A stretch of 64,000 nt of DNA from Beta vulgaris subsp. vulgaris. Taxonomy: Eukaryota; Streptophyta; Magnoliopsida; Caryophyllales; Amaranthaceae. Both the position numbers and the translations under genes were made by a program. Below, one piece after another: positions 23,638 to 36,200 of the stretch (position 1 is its first letter; each line of letters starts with the position of its first letter). A model generated the notes under the pieces. It saw only the letters and a program-made list of their open reading frames with translations. It was not told where the DNA came from and ran no database searches. The stretch covers positions 3,927,044-3,991,043 of the forward strand of contig NC_079206.1 in NCBI RefSeq assembly GCF_026745355.1, written 5' to 3'.

Positions 23638-24511
23638 GTCGGACGATTTTCAGGTGGTTCCAATTTTTTTTCAGGTAGTCTTCATTTTTTTTTAGGTTGT
23701 TCCAATTTTTTTTCAGGTAGTCTTCATTTTGTTTTCAGTTAGTCTTCTTTGTTTTTCAGTGGGTTTTTGTGCTTCAGTTAGACTTGGGTTTCAGTTGGTC
23801 TTTATTTTTTTTCAGGTAGTCTACATTTTTCTTCAGGTAGTCTTCATTTTGTTTCAGTTAGTCCATTATTTCTTTCAGTTGGCCCATTATTTCTTTCAGT
23901 TGGTCCAACTGAAAGAAAAGAAAGTCCAACTGAAAGAAAAGAAAGTCCAACTGAAAGAAAAGAAAATCCAACTGAAAGAAAACAAAGTCTAACTGAAAGA
24001 AAAGAAAGTCTAACTGAAAGAAAAGAAAGTCCACCTGAAAGAAAACAAAGTCCAACTTAAAAGAAAACAAAACACTAACCTTTGGTCGGACGACTTTCAG
24101 GTGGTTCCAATTTTTTTTCAGTTAGTCTTAATTTTTTTTCAGGTAGTCTTAATTTTTTTCAGGTAGTCTTCATTTTTTTCAGGTAGTCTTCATTTTGTTT
24201 TCAGTTAGTCTTCTTTTTTTCAGTTGGTTTTTGTACTTTAGTTAGACTTACTTTGGATTTCAGTTGGTCTTTATTCTTTTTCAGGTAGTCTTCATTTTTT
24301 TTCAGGTAGTCTTCATTCTTTTTCAGGTAGTCTTCATTCTTTTCCAGGTAGTCTTCATTTTTTTTCAGGTAGTCCAACTGAAAAAAAACAAAGTCCAACT
24401 GAAACAAAACAAAGTCCAACTGAAAGAAACACAAAGTCCAACTGAAAGAAAACAAAGTCCAACTGAAACAAAACAAAGTCCAACTGAAAAACAAAACACT
24501 AACCTTTGCTT
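23638..24511. repeat. Duplicated foldback minisatellite (about 447 + 427 bp)
   Basis: Two consecutive blocks each begin GGTCGGACGA.TTTCAGGTGG (23638 and 24085). Each has a T-rich arm built of TTTCAGGTAGTCTTCATT units and then an A-rich arm built of AAGTCCAACTGAAAGAAAA units, and each ends ACACTAACCTTTG. The two arms of a block are reverse complements in wording, so each block can form a long irregular hairpin. Open frames on both strands are repeat artefacts. Confidence 0.85.
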
Positions 24512-24671
24512 CTCTCACTTTCTCCTTCTTCTTCATTCCTCTTAGCTGATTTTTTTTCTTCTTTGTTAGATTATGAAATTATTGCAGTTCACTTCAACTT
24601 CAAGTTAAACAATTAATGGCGACCCTAGATATTCCAGTTTCATTGCAATTATGTTTTTGAGGAATTGAACT

Positions 24672-24800
24672 GTTTGTATGTACATCTGAAACGAAACGAA
24701 CTATTAATTTGTATGTACATTCTCTCTCCTCTTTGTATGTACATCTGAAACGAAACGAACTATTAATTTGTATGTACATCTGTGTAATTTGTATGTACGT
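24672..24800. repeat. 62-bp tandem duplication
   Basis: TTGTATGTACATCTGAAACG followed by AAACGAACTATTAATTTGTA occurs twice, near 24674 and 24736, with further TTGTATGTAC phrases after. No gene. Confidence 0.8.
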
Positions 24801-25245
24801 GTGTGGACTCGAAGTCATTCAACAGACATCAATATACTCAAACCTTAAACATCATAATTCATAACAGAACCTCCATAATAGGCCCCGTCGAGCAGCAAAT
24901 GTTCTACTAGAGAAAAAGACCACACAGGCCAAACCTAGCTGAGAACTTTCAAGTTTCAGATTTGAAGGATTATATGAAAATCCAGAGAAGAAGAAGAAAG
25001 AGGAGAGAGAATGTGACCTAAAAAGTGAAGCAGAGAGAAGATGTATTGGGCTCAGCCCGTCTGACAGTAAACAATACGTCAGACGGTCTGACCCAATACT
25101 TTCACTTTCAAAAATATATTGTATATTTGTATCACGGAAGATTTTAGTGTACACATTCTTATTATTAAACTTCTTCTAATCACATATTTTGCGGAGTTTA
25201 ACAAACTTTTCCTAATAGATGGTGGGTTTATCATTTTTTATAATT
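24801..25245. other. Intergenic; short hairpin
   Basis: An inverted repeat at 25042-25100 pairs GTATTGGGCTCAGCCCGTCT with AGACGGTCTGACCCAATAC around a loop of about 20 nt. No gene seen. Confidence 0.4.
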
Positions 25246-25247
25246 TA

Positions 25248-25822
25248 CTCCCCCGTTTCATTTTAATTTACTCACTTCACTTTGGGGGAGACCCAAAAAG
25301 GAATGACAAAAGTATGAGAGAAAAACTGAAAAGATAAAGAGTGAAACTGAAAAGTGTGAGAGAGAAGCAAAAGAGTGGGGTTAAAATATTAAAAAGTGAA
25401 TGACATTGGTGGAAAAGGAGGAGAAAGTGGATGTGATATGTTATTAAAAATAAGAAAAGAAACAATATGTAGATTAAAAAGGAAAGTGTGTAGATTAAGG
25501 GGTTGTTTGGTTCACTATTTTTGGGTTTCAAGAAACAGAATCAATTACCGATTCTCTTTCTTCTTGTTTGGTTCAACCCCTCATCAATCCCTTATCATTA
25601 CTTGATGGTAATGGATTCTCCCAATTTGTTACCTTCCCTCACACTCAAGTAACAAAATCTATTACTTGAAGTTAATGGTTACCCTTCATTTCCATTCCTT
25701 GACTTGAATCAAACACTCAATAAAGGTAACCGTTTTTATTACCATTTCTCTCCTCTATTTGTATTCATTCCCTTTCCATTCCATATTTGAACCAAACGAT
25801 CCCTAAAAAGAAACGGATGGAG
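25248..25822. mobile_element. Stowaway-type MITE, interrupted
   Basis: Left end CTCCCCCGTTTCATTTTAAT after TA. The right end lies beyond a nested element: joining 25498 to 25807 gives, inverted, CTCCATCCGTTTCTTTTTAA followed by TCTACACAC. The interior is rich in GAGTGAAAAAGTGAGAG-like wording. Confidence 0.75.
25499..25803. mobile_element. Tourist-like MITE nested in a Stowaway MITE
   Basis: Ends GGGGTTGTTTGGTTCAC and, inverted, GGGATCGTTTGGTTCAAA; TAA on both sides (25496-25498, 25804-25806). It splits the right arm of the outer MITE. Confidence 0.85.
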
Positions 25823-26180
25823 CACATTGTAAAAAACTTCAATGCAGTCTTATCTTCACACAAAAAAAAAAATAAAAAAAATTCTATGTCCTCCTTCAAA
25901 GTACATATGATGTTATATTTAGAATAATTAGACTTATCTCCATTTCCGTACAACCTGGATCCTATCAGAGGTTGCCACAACCCACAGCACAACCTCTTCA
26001 CCATGTTATTCTTCTACGCCTCTTTGTGACATTACAAATTTGACTTTTTGTGACACCAAACAAAAAATATATAAAAGCTTGACTTTGGTTATGTAAATAA
26101 ACAAATATAAATAATTAACCGGCCGAAAGCTACGATAAGCTAGAAGGTCAACATTGGGCCGGCATTAACACTCTTAACAT

Positions 26181-26291
26181 GTGTTGAACAATGCTGGGAG
26201 AACCACTGTCCTCGTGAAGTGGCTCCGTATGTTTTGATGGACACATTGTCCTTAGATTAATGCACTACTTTATTTCCCCTCAAAAAAAAAA
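26181..26291 (+). mobile_element. Small poly(A)-tailed retroposon
   Basis: A 111-bp insert ending in TTTCCCCTC plus an A run, flanked by the exact 14-bp repeat AACACTCTTAACAT (26167-26180 and 26292-26305). Its body (GTGTTGAACAATGCTGGGAG onwards) is not a recognised RNA; it may be a 5'-truncated SINE or a retroposed small RNA. Confidence 0.75.
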
Positions 26292-26305
26292 AACACTCTT
26301 AACAT

Positions 26306-27281
26306 AACTGCAATGAATTAAGGAAGTTGGATAAATCTTAACTGATACAATTAGTTAATTGCTAGTAACAGATCATTGAAACGCGTCATTTAAAAAGTAC
26401 CATTAATTTGCTTCAATCATTGTTCCACCGCCTTATCTGTTAGTTAGTTACTTCCTAGAAGTCGTGCGAAAGTAATACTTCAATTATATAACGATGAAGA
26501 ACACACGATGGTTCGAAGAAGTGATGCTGACATTGAAAGATTCATCTTTAGACTAAAAGGTATAAAAAGCTTCATGACTGCCTCAACTCAATGATTTTTG
26601 CAATAGGGTACGAGTATGACAAAACCTTTAGCTTTCCAGCAAACATTACTAATTTACGACTGTTATTGCAACTAAAATGGCTTCTTTTATGGTGGCATGA
26701 AACCCTGTAGTTATTGTCACAAATGTACTATTTTTTGTTACTCGTAAATTTAATTGGATGGGACACACGGAAACCTTGATTATTTAGACTTTAGCTGAGA
26801 GTCTTTATCCCGAAATATGCCACCATAATTGGCAGCTTGACGCTGATGATAGTCGAACCCCCCCACCCCACCTTTGTCCTGGAGACGTAGGAGCTTTTAT
26901 CATTGAGCTTCCCCTGTACTCTCACAAGCGGCGCTCAGAAAAGATGGTTTGATCAATAAAAAGACGGCCACAACACAAGCAGCTAAAGGCACAAGAAAAT
27001 TTAGATGCTTAACCTTAAAATTATACCAATATTTAGCTAACATTCTCAGTCACAGGGTTTCAGAAATTCTGGAATCCATGGAGAAACAGAAAGAAGGGTG
27101 GACATTCACATCATATCAGACCTTAGACAAGTTTTGGAGGTAGAATCTACAGCAGCAGCAGCGACACTGCTACAAGAATACTAATTTGAGAGTTGTCAAT
27201 GCAAGCCAAATCACCAAGAAATACACATAGCTTGAAAATAATAATCAATTTTGCAAACCGCTTCTTTTAGCAAAGTAGCGA
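26306..27281. other. PLAC8 gene 3' flank, presumably including its 3' UTR
   Basis: No separate gene recognised. The part nearest 27282 should hold the 3' UTR of the minus-strand PLAC8 gene; its poly(A) site was not located. Confidence 0.45.
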
Positions 27282-30200
27282 TCATTTCTGATAACCAGCT
27301 GGTGGGTAGCCTGGTGGAGGATAAGCAGAGCCAGCTGGTGTGTACCCTTGTTGAGGATAAGCAGAGCCAACTGGTGGGTAGCCTTGTTGAGGATAAGCAG
27401 AACCGGCAGGCGGGTAGCCTTGAGATGGAGGTGGATAACCATATCCTGGTTGGGGTTGAGGGGGAGGATATCCAACAGTGGAAGGATATGGCTGATCAAT
27501 TCGAGACATCTGCTGAACTGGTGGTACTGCCATTGGCTGAGGCCCAAATTTGCCATCACGCTTGTCCATTTCAATCTTGTGTTGTGTCTGCAATAATAGG
27601 CCACTAATTCTTAAGTTTCGAACTTTAGTAAGGCTAATAACACTAATGCAGCTTTATAGGGCAAAATAGCTTCCACAGCAGCATTAAAGCTCAATTGCTA
27701 TACTAAAGTATAGAAGGTGTACTGGAAAAGTGTCACATTGCAGGTAAAATTGTTGTTATAAAAGAGTCCAACACCATTAACTGGTACTTGAGAAGATTAT
27801 TAGTAGCTATTATAAGCAACAGCAAGTTGGCCGTAGTATAAACAAACAGATGAACTAAAATTTAGGCTTATTTTGGTTTTATCAACTTCAAAAGCTTACA
27901 AACAGAAATCAGATCAATTCGGAAAAAATCAATATCACATAGTAAGATGGAATAAAAAAAAAAATTCTCAAAACAATTATTACTAATACTTCCTCTGTTT
28001 CGCAATATTTGCAACCCTTTCCATTTTGGGATGTTCCAAGAAATTTGCAAAACTTTCCATTTTGGGATGTTCCAAGAAATTTGCAACACTTTTTTTCTTT
28101 CCTTATTTAGTAAGTTTAGGAGGGTGAAAATACTTAAATATCCTTATTTATAAAATAAACATTGATTACATACTCTAATCTAAAACAATTCAACTATTAA
28201 TCTTTCCCCACAACCCACAACCATTCTTTCACCTCCACCAGAGAAACCCAACCCATTCCCCACCACCTCCTTTCTCTCTCCTCCCTCACGCCCTCTCTCT
28301 CTCCTTCATACCCTCGACACAACCCTCACACCACTCTCCCTCACGCCGACCACCGAATGAACGAACGAACGAACGAACACCCCCGACGAAAGAACAACGT
28401 TGACCACCGCTGCGAACGGACTGACTAAGAAGACGAACTGACGAAGAAGAATACGAACATGAACCGTGTCCTCCTTTCTCTCTCGTTTGTTCTCCTTTAT
28501 CTCTCCTTCCTCTTTGATCTATTTTTGGTTAGATCTGTAATTTGGTTAGATCTTTTTATAAATTTGGTTAGATTAGATCTTTTTTTAAAAAAAAAAAATT
28601 CCTCACATACTTCGTTAGAAGATGAAGATCTGTTTTTTTTTCGAATTTTTGTGGTTCTCACGGTGTTGGCTGGGTGGTTGTGGTGGTGGTGTTGGCGGGG
28701 TGGGTGTGGTGGTGGTTCTAATGGTGGTTGCGGGATGGTTCTGGTGGTGGTGTTGGTAGGGTGGTTGTGGTGTTGGTGTTGGCAGGGTGGTTGTGGCGGT
28801 GGTGTTGGCGAGGTGATTTGGGTGGTTCTGGTGGTGGTGGTGGCGGTGGCAGGATGGTGGCAGCTGGCGGTAGTAGGGTGGTGATTGAAATATTATTAGT
28901 TAGTTTAGTTACATACCCCTCCCATCTAACTGTATACTAAGAAAAATTGCCTCAAAATCCGCAACTTGAAAAGTGTTGCAAATATTATGAAACGAAGGAA
29001 GTACCACGATTATTACAACACCAACAATTACGATAATAATAATGCTAATAACAATAATAATAGTAAGATTAATTAATATTGTAAATAGTGTTCTAAACAA
29101 TATTACGATAAGCTACATGATTCAAAAATCATTCAAATCAAAAAATAAATTTACTTCCTCTGTTACCTTTTAATTGTACCATTTCTTTTCTTGCCATATT
29201 GAATTAATTGTACCATTATCTTATTTGGGAACTTTTGTTTACATAACTTCCCTTAGCACATAGGATAGTCCCAAACATCAAGCAACTTTTTTCTCTCTAA
29301 CTTCATAAAACATCACATGGGTTGTTTTGTTGATTCTGACTCCTAATCTTTTCTCCTTAATATGTGTGCTAAACGCTTTGGGTACAATAAAAAGAAAACA
29401 GAGGAAGTATATAAGATTAAACTAGACCTAGAGCAAGACATATACTTCACCAAAAATATCAAATTGAACACACTATTATGATAGAAAAAAGTGTCATTAC
29501 ATATATTTAAAATATTTTAACAATAGGCAAAAAAAAAGAGAACATATTTGACTTCTTATGATGTGTCCTGGCAATCAGTTATGTTTGTTAGGCACGTTCT
29601 GTTAGCCAATAAGGCCATGATATATCAGACCAACTTTAAGAGACAACCCTACCGTGTTTAAAAAAAATAGGATAATATGATAAAAACATCAAAATGTATT
29701 GTCACTCAGTCTCAAGCGCTTGCTTTAGAATACGCTGTGTCGCTGCGGTTGACTATTTCCATATGCACAACTTGCATTTCCACAGAAAATCTAATAAATT
29801 TCAGGATTCACTTGAACTTACCATGACTACAATGAAAATTAGGGAGCATGTAAAAGTTAATGCTTGCTTACCTGCATACACGCGCAGACACTGCAAAAAC
29901 CAGAAAACCAAGTCAGGTGGACATCCACAAGTCAAACAAGAAAGAAGTAAAAATGAGACTTACGTGCAGTAAACCATATCAGACAGGCAATTCAGCAATT
30001 GAGATGCTTCTTGGATTTCTTGACTTCCCACAATCATGGCTACTATGGAAAATATGCATGCAAGTTGGTTCAGGCACAACATGAAACCCTACCATGGAAA
30101 ACATGTTAGAAAGAGAGTAAATAGTAAACCAGTTCAAAGGACGAGTTTATAGAAAAAAGGATCAGGGGAAAAGGGAATACAATTATGCAGTTATCACATT

Positions 30201-33200
30201 GAGTTGTCTGTATGTTGAATTCATCCTGTAGCATAAAACGCGTAGATGCCACTGAATTCCCAAAGCAGAGGAAAACCTGTTAATCAAAGGCCCCTGAATT
30301 GTAAGCATCTGAGATTGAAATGCTTCACCAAGAAGCTAATCTACATAATGAACTGTATATGTAAAAAGACAGACAGAATATGCAGAAGGTAACTATCAGT
30401 GGCTCAGAGTCAACAAAACAAATGGAATATAAAGATCAGCTAAGGACAATAAAGGGCAGTTCTAAACTTCAATACACATGGGTTTTCAGAGTAACTTTAA
30501 ACTTTGGCAGTCGGGAAAGCACGAGGCGGCATTCAGTTATCAGCAAAGAAATCAGAACATGAATACGAATACCAACAAATCAAATTTGTCGCTGTAGAGC
30601 CTGAAGCCCTGAACAAACAATGATGCAGAATGGGAAGCAATGGACAAAACTCACAAACAGGATTCAAGGCCTAACTAAAAACCGGCCTTTCAACAGACTG
30701 ATTATAGCGACCAGACCCTTCAAACATAGCACTACTCTGGGGACTGAATCTCTCTGAATAATTACAACCTGATTAAGTGCACACTTTTTTTTCCTTCCAA
30801 AATTCATCACTTCACATTAAAATCTTAAGGTACTTAAGATAGCAACACAGACATCCAGTATCAACATTTAGATCCAGCAACTTCGAATAATGTGACGGAA
30901 AAAAGGGTCCCAGACCAAGAGCCCCAAGCCAGATGAGACTAGCGAAACAACAGCAAGAGGCTTTTAAAAGGAATCTTAGCCAGTGAACAACTTCCTCCAA
31001 GTGAAACCTCTTATTTGTAGAGGTCTGTGAGGAAAACCACATTCATTCTCCAGAAGAATGCCTGGGCTTTTTTTTTTTCAAAAAAAAAAGAGAAGTAATT
31101 AAGACTTAAGAGAGGGGGAGGAAAGGAAGGGGAGAATCAAATGGCCCAATGCTAGCTGTGGGGTTTCAGAGGGGTAAACAGCTTATTCTGGGGGAAAAGT
31201 CAATTGTAGATTAGTTTTCTTTTGTTTGGTTTATTACATGACAAGTTAGAAAGAAAAAGAAGAATGAAAAATGGATTGGAGATGAGAGAGGATGTATGAG
31301 AGGAGGTACGAAGTAGAGTGGAAAATGTGACATTCCTTTCTTTCAAAAGGAAATGTTTTCCACCCTTCAGAGAACTATATCATGTCATCTAGAAAACTAT
31401 AATCCACTCTTTTCAAACCCCGAAAAGGAAATTGAGAAAATCAAATTTCCACCCAAGTGATACTCCCTTAGCGTTTACTTATCTTTTAGTGTACTTATTT
31501 CCGTACAACAATTCAACCTCGTATATGCTTATATGATTGTCACATCAAAAGTACATAAAATAAGTTCTAAAATCAAGAATATGTTTCATGAATGCCACGC
31601 CCTTGCACGCGTGTCAAATTTCAGGGGACATCCCATGTATGTACTACGTGTCAGATATATAACGTACAATCATTCTGGTTTGGTGGTCATTGTTGTTAAA
31701 GTCAATAGCACTGTCTGCAGACAAAAAAATTGATGGACAGGGGGAATAAGAAAGAGGGAGGCCAGCCATTGCCAAGTGCACTAGTTGAGAGCTAGTATTA
31801 GCCAGGGAAGAAAACGGGTGAGGAAGGAAAAGAGAGGGGGATGCAAAGTTAATAAGGGTCTATCCAATAAAACAGGTTAGTGAGAAAGCTAAGCATAAAA
31901 ACCATACCTCAGTGGCAAGACAAAATTCAGGACATCGTCTCTCACCACACCGACCACTACAAGGCATATATCCTGCACAGCATACATATCTACGAAAAAT
32001 TGAAACGCGTTAAAACCCAATTCATAGTGTTTCTATTAACGTAAGGCAATATTCTTGATAGATTGTGGACTATTTGGCAGCTAGTAGAATATGATACTAA
32101 CCTCGACATGTCATTATAAAGAGCACGTTTCCGCAGCATATAGGATACGCATGGCCCACTAGAAATATAAGAGAGAATATATCAACAATGCTGTCTCAAA
32201 GCATTTAGCAAGGAAGAAGCAATTAGATTAGACTCTAATCTGTTCGGATTACTTTGACTTATTCCAGAAAAAATTTAGACAAGTTCTAACAAGTTCCAAC
32301 ATCAACCAAAGATAAGGTATATTTTGATGATGGAACCATAACAAAAAGACCTGCAGGTTCTTCTCTTTCCCAGGCTTCGGATAGATGCAATAGCATGATG
32401 ATACTTAAATAGTTGGTGTTTTGGACAGGAGTGTGTTGTATTTTAAATTCTGCTTGAGAAGTTTGGATCAACCTTTAAGAGAGATTTTGGTGCTTTATCT
32501 GGGAGACTGGGACCCTATTGTTTCCCTCTGCAACGAGCCTTGACTGGTCTATATCAAGGATCATAAAATGTTTCTACATCACAAAGATCAAGATGTGATA
32601 TTCACAAGCCTTCAGCAACTCGCCGTTGTGAAAGTTGCACTTTTCAGATTACTCAGAAACTTGTCAGATCTTAGAAAATACTTCCTCCGTTTCTTTTTGA
32701 GTGACCCACTTCTCACATAAAAGGCAGAAGTGTGTTCACTTATAAAGAAACGGATGAAGTAGGAGACTAGTTCAACTCTTGATGAAACTATATGAAAGTT
32801 ATGATTTGCGAAGGAGTACTGTTTTGGAGGTGCACCAAGCACCTTTTACGGTTTTACCTACTTATAGACTCAGAATGCAAGATGATAGAAACAAAAATAT
32901 ATAGAAATCAACACGTGAGACTTGGGATTCAGGAGAAGATACTGTGATTGTTTGATTGATAGAGGTTAGTTCATGATAGCAAGCTGCTTATTGGTGGTAA
33001 CAAGAGGCGCTCAACATACTACTGTGAACCCTGAAAAGATGTTTCTGGTGTAACTTCATGCCAGAAAAGGGTAAGAGAATCGCTGCTACAACTCAAAATG
33101 ATGATAGTGATGAGGAGAAACCTCCATACATGATCCATAAAAGCTAACATCAATGTCTCTCCCACTTTAATGGTGGATCAGTTAAATCAGCTATGGGGAT

Positions 33201-36200
33201 AATTGACAAGCTAAAGACATGGGAAAATGAAGGTTCTCAATGATAACTGCTGAATCTAAATCAGCACAATTTCCTGGTAATATTTGTCTCTTTGATCCTA
33301 TGTTCAACGTCAGGTGCTCATGTCTAACATAGGTAAACGTCAAACTGGCCCACTCTACTGTTATACTTCCTCCGTTTAGAAATAGTTGCACCATTTGTAT
33401 AGTGTTTACTATTCACATCTTGCACTTTGATTGTCTTTGGTGATTTATATTTTAGGAAAAACATAGTCATTAAAAATCTTGTTAGCTTCGTCTCCGTGCA
33501 TATTATTTTAATATCAATTTTTTATAATTTGTACTTATTGATAATTAGAGATATTAATGTTTGAAATAATGCATTGGCAGACGTGAAAACATGAAGTGGT
33601 GCAACTATTTCTAAACGGAGGTAAGTATATGAAAACATTCCACGAATTTTGGCCCAAAAAAATTGTAAAATCCATGTCGAAGTGTCAAATTATAGACAGT
33701 CCAACTAACATAGCTTTCATGTGCTAATTCTGCTTTAATCACATATGCCAAGATTTTGCTTACTTTGAGTAATCTCTATTATATAAGCCAAGGGGAGGTA
33801 TGGTGTCCCCTTTTGAAAATACTTATATACCTTTAATCTCACAAAAAATAATAAAGAAAAGATTTTCTTGATTCTTTCCTTGTTTATAAATATGGGTAGT
33901 AAAGAAAGTTTTACATTATCAAAAAGAAATACATAAAAATGTGTAAAAAAAGTAAACTCACAATTGAAAATACAAATTGATGACCAAATCAATTTTCAAA
34001 CAATTATAAAATTAAAGATTCACAAGATTCTTATTATCTAAACTCTCAGTTCTAATAATATTTTCAAATAAATGTACTCCCTCCGTTGCCTAAAGATCTT
34101 CCCTCTTTCCGTTTAAATGTGTTTTCAAACGATCTTCCCTCTTTTACTTTATTCCTTATTTGGATTTTTTTTTTCCTTTTTACCCTCTCATGTCCCTATC
34201 ATATGGTCCACCATTACATTATTACTTCAATTTTACTCCCTTTCTCTCTCCTACTTTAACCCCTTTTTATTTGTTTATTTATCTTAACCCCTTTCTCTCT
34301 CCTACTTTACCCACCCCACACAAATGGATCCTCCTTGATATCTGTAGGAACAGCAATAAGGAAGATCTTTAGGAAACGGAGGGAGTATTAACAAACCATA
34401 AAACAATTAAGAAACTTAACTACAGAATATTCATTTTTTAAATTTTTTGCGGAGCACAATTAGTTGGGATAATAAATAATTAAAGATATAAACATACATC
34501 ATCAGATAATATCAATTTATAATTTTCTTTTATTGAAGCACTACTCACCATAGCATGCCTAAAAATAGGGGTGTAAGTTATTTGGTTAAAAACCGAAAAC
34601 CAAACCAAACCGAATTAGTAATTTGGTTTGGTTTTTTTTGAAATTCGGTTTGGTTTGGATTCAAAAGAAAAAAAAAAAACTTCGGTTTTTCGGTTTGGAT
34701 TGGTTTTGGTTTTGGAAAACCGAAAAAACTGAATTATTGTCACTTAACATACGAATTTTGTCTATTATTTTTTTGTGTTTCTTTTTTTTAATATTAATTA
34801 CGAAAATACAAAAATATTGTCACTTAAAATACAAATTATCAAAAAGTTTGGTTTAAATTCGGTTTGGTTTTTATCTTGGTTTGATTTAATTTCATTTCGG
34901 TTTGGTTTGGATTTTGGAATATGAAAAAAAATTGGTTTGTTTTGGTTTGGATTTTAAAAGATAAAAAAAATCCGGTTTAGTTTGGTTTGGTTTGGTTTGG
35001 ATTGAGTCGAATTTCGGTTTGGATTTGGTTTGGAAATTTCAAAACCGAATTTATTTCGGTTTGGTTTGGTTTTGACCTAAAACCAAACCAAAAACCGAAC
35101 TTACACCCCTACCTAAAAACCTATATTACCAAATAAAATAAAATTGAACTACTACTCATGAAATACGCATATAAAATATATGTATTTTTAAATAAATAAC
35201 ATAACATAACTTAGATCATTGTTTAAAAGAAGAGTTGTTGAATATTCTTCCAAATACACGATAACATATCCTACCTTGATTTAGGTCTTTCTGGAAAACA
35301 TTACTCTTTACACTAACAATGCAAATAAGAAATCATAACGTTCATCAAATATTCACCATAAATATTACAATCTTAAGTTTGTTTTTTAACACTTTTTGAT
35401 GTTACTATTAATATTAATATATTATTGCACGCATCGCGTGCATATATTACTCGCACACACACCATATTACTATTCCGAATAGGAGAAATTCTTCTCTTAA
35501 TCACATAGGCTGATAGGCATAAGATACTTAAACAACAATATGATACAATGTGCTACATATAGCTCGATCTCTATTCAATCTAATTTTCATTTATAAGCTA
35601 TGCTAAGATCTTAATGGTATGGCTAGATTTATGTATGTACAATGTTTTATTAAGGGCCATAATATGAGGCCTCATGTTCTTGCTAGTCTAACAGATGGTT
35701 TGTATTTCCATAAAAAAAAAAATTCTAAGGAAGACACCTTCTTGGAACTCCCATTTTCTACTTCTGTAGCTACTAAATTTTCGTGTTTTAATAATGCATT
35801 AAAGGCTAAGCTATAATTGATGTAATAACCTGCTTCGCGAATGATGTTTGTCGAATCCTGCCTCTAGACAAACCACTACATTTCCGTTCTAGTAGCATTG
35901 AAACTAATAGTTCTTCTCGCTCCTTCATGTTGATGTATGGGGCGCTTATCAAGATGCCACTCAAGCATGATTCAATCTTTCTTCTTTTTTGTTTTACCAT
36001 CATTGATGATTCTCCAATATATCATGGGTTTATATGATGCAACAAAATCAAGTATATTCCCCCACAACAAAATGGAGTGATGGAAAAAAAATGTAAACAT
36101 CTCCAACCAATTGCTGGAGCTCTCTAAATCCAATCTAAAGTTCCTATTCGATTATGCGGAAATTGTGTTTAATGTGTCAACCATTTAATCAACATAAAGC

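Larger units (their letters stand above)
33773..35450 (+). mobile_element. Helitron-like element with nested insertions
   Basis: It starts TCTCTATTATATAAGCCAAG, like 12641. It would end just after the hairpin GCACGCATCGCGTGC and the AT-rich tail ATATATTACT at 35426-35450. A hairpin a few bases before the 3' end, and no TSD, fit Helitrons, but the last bases are not the canonical CTRR. Two later insertions lie inside: 34077-34385 and 34566-35111. No Rep/helicase coding, so non-autonomous. Confidence 0.45.

Noticed and set aside
23729..24545. Open frames of about 70-110 residues on both strands
   Set aside because: They are read through a 20-bp minisatellite and consist of FFQLDF or QLKEKKV repeats.
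27251..27607. Plus-strand frames with LVEDKQSQL repeats
   Set aside because: They are the complement of the proline-rich repeat tail of the PLAC8 gene, which is supported by splicing and family similarity.
28459..28940. A 141-residue Gly/Trp/Val-rich frame
   Set aside because: It lies in the GGTGGT array inside a MITE in an intron; no start context or domain.
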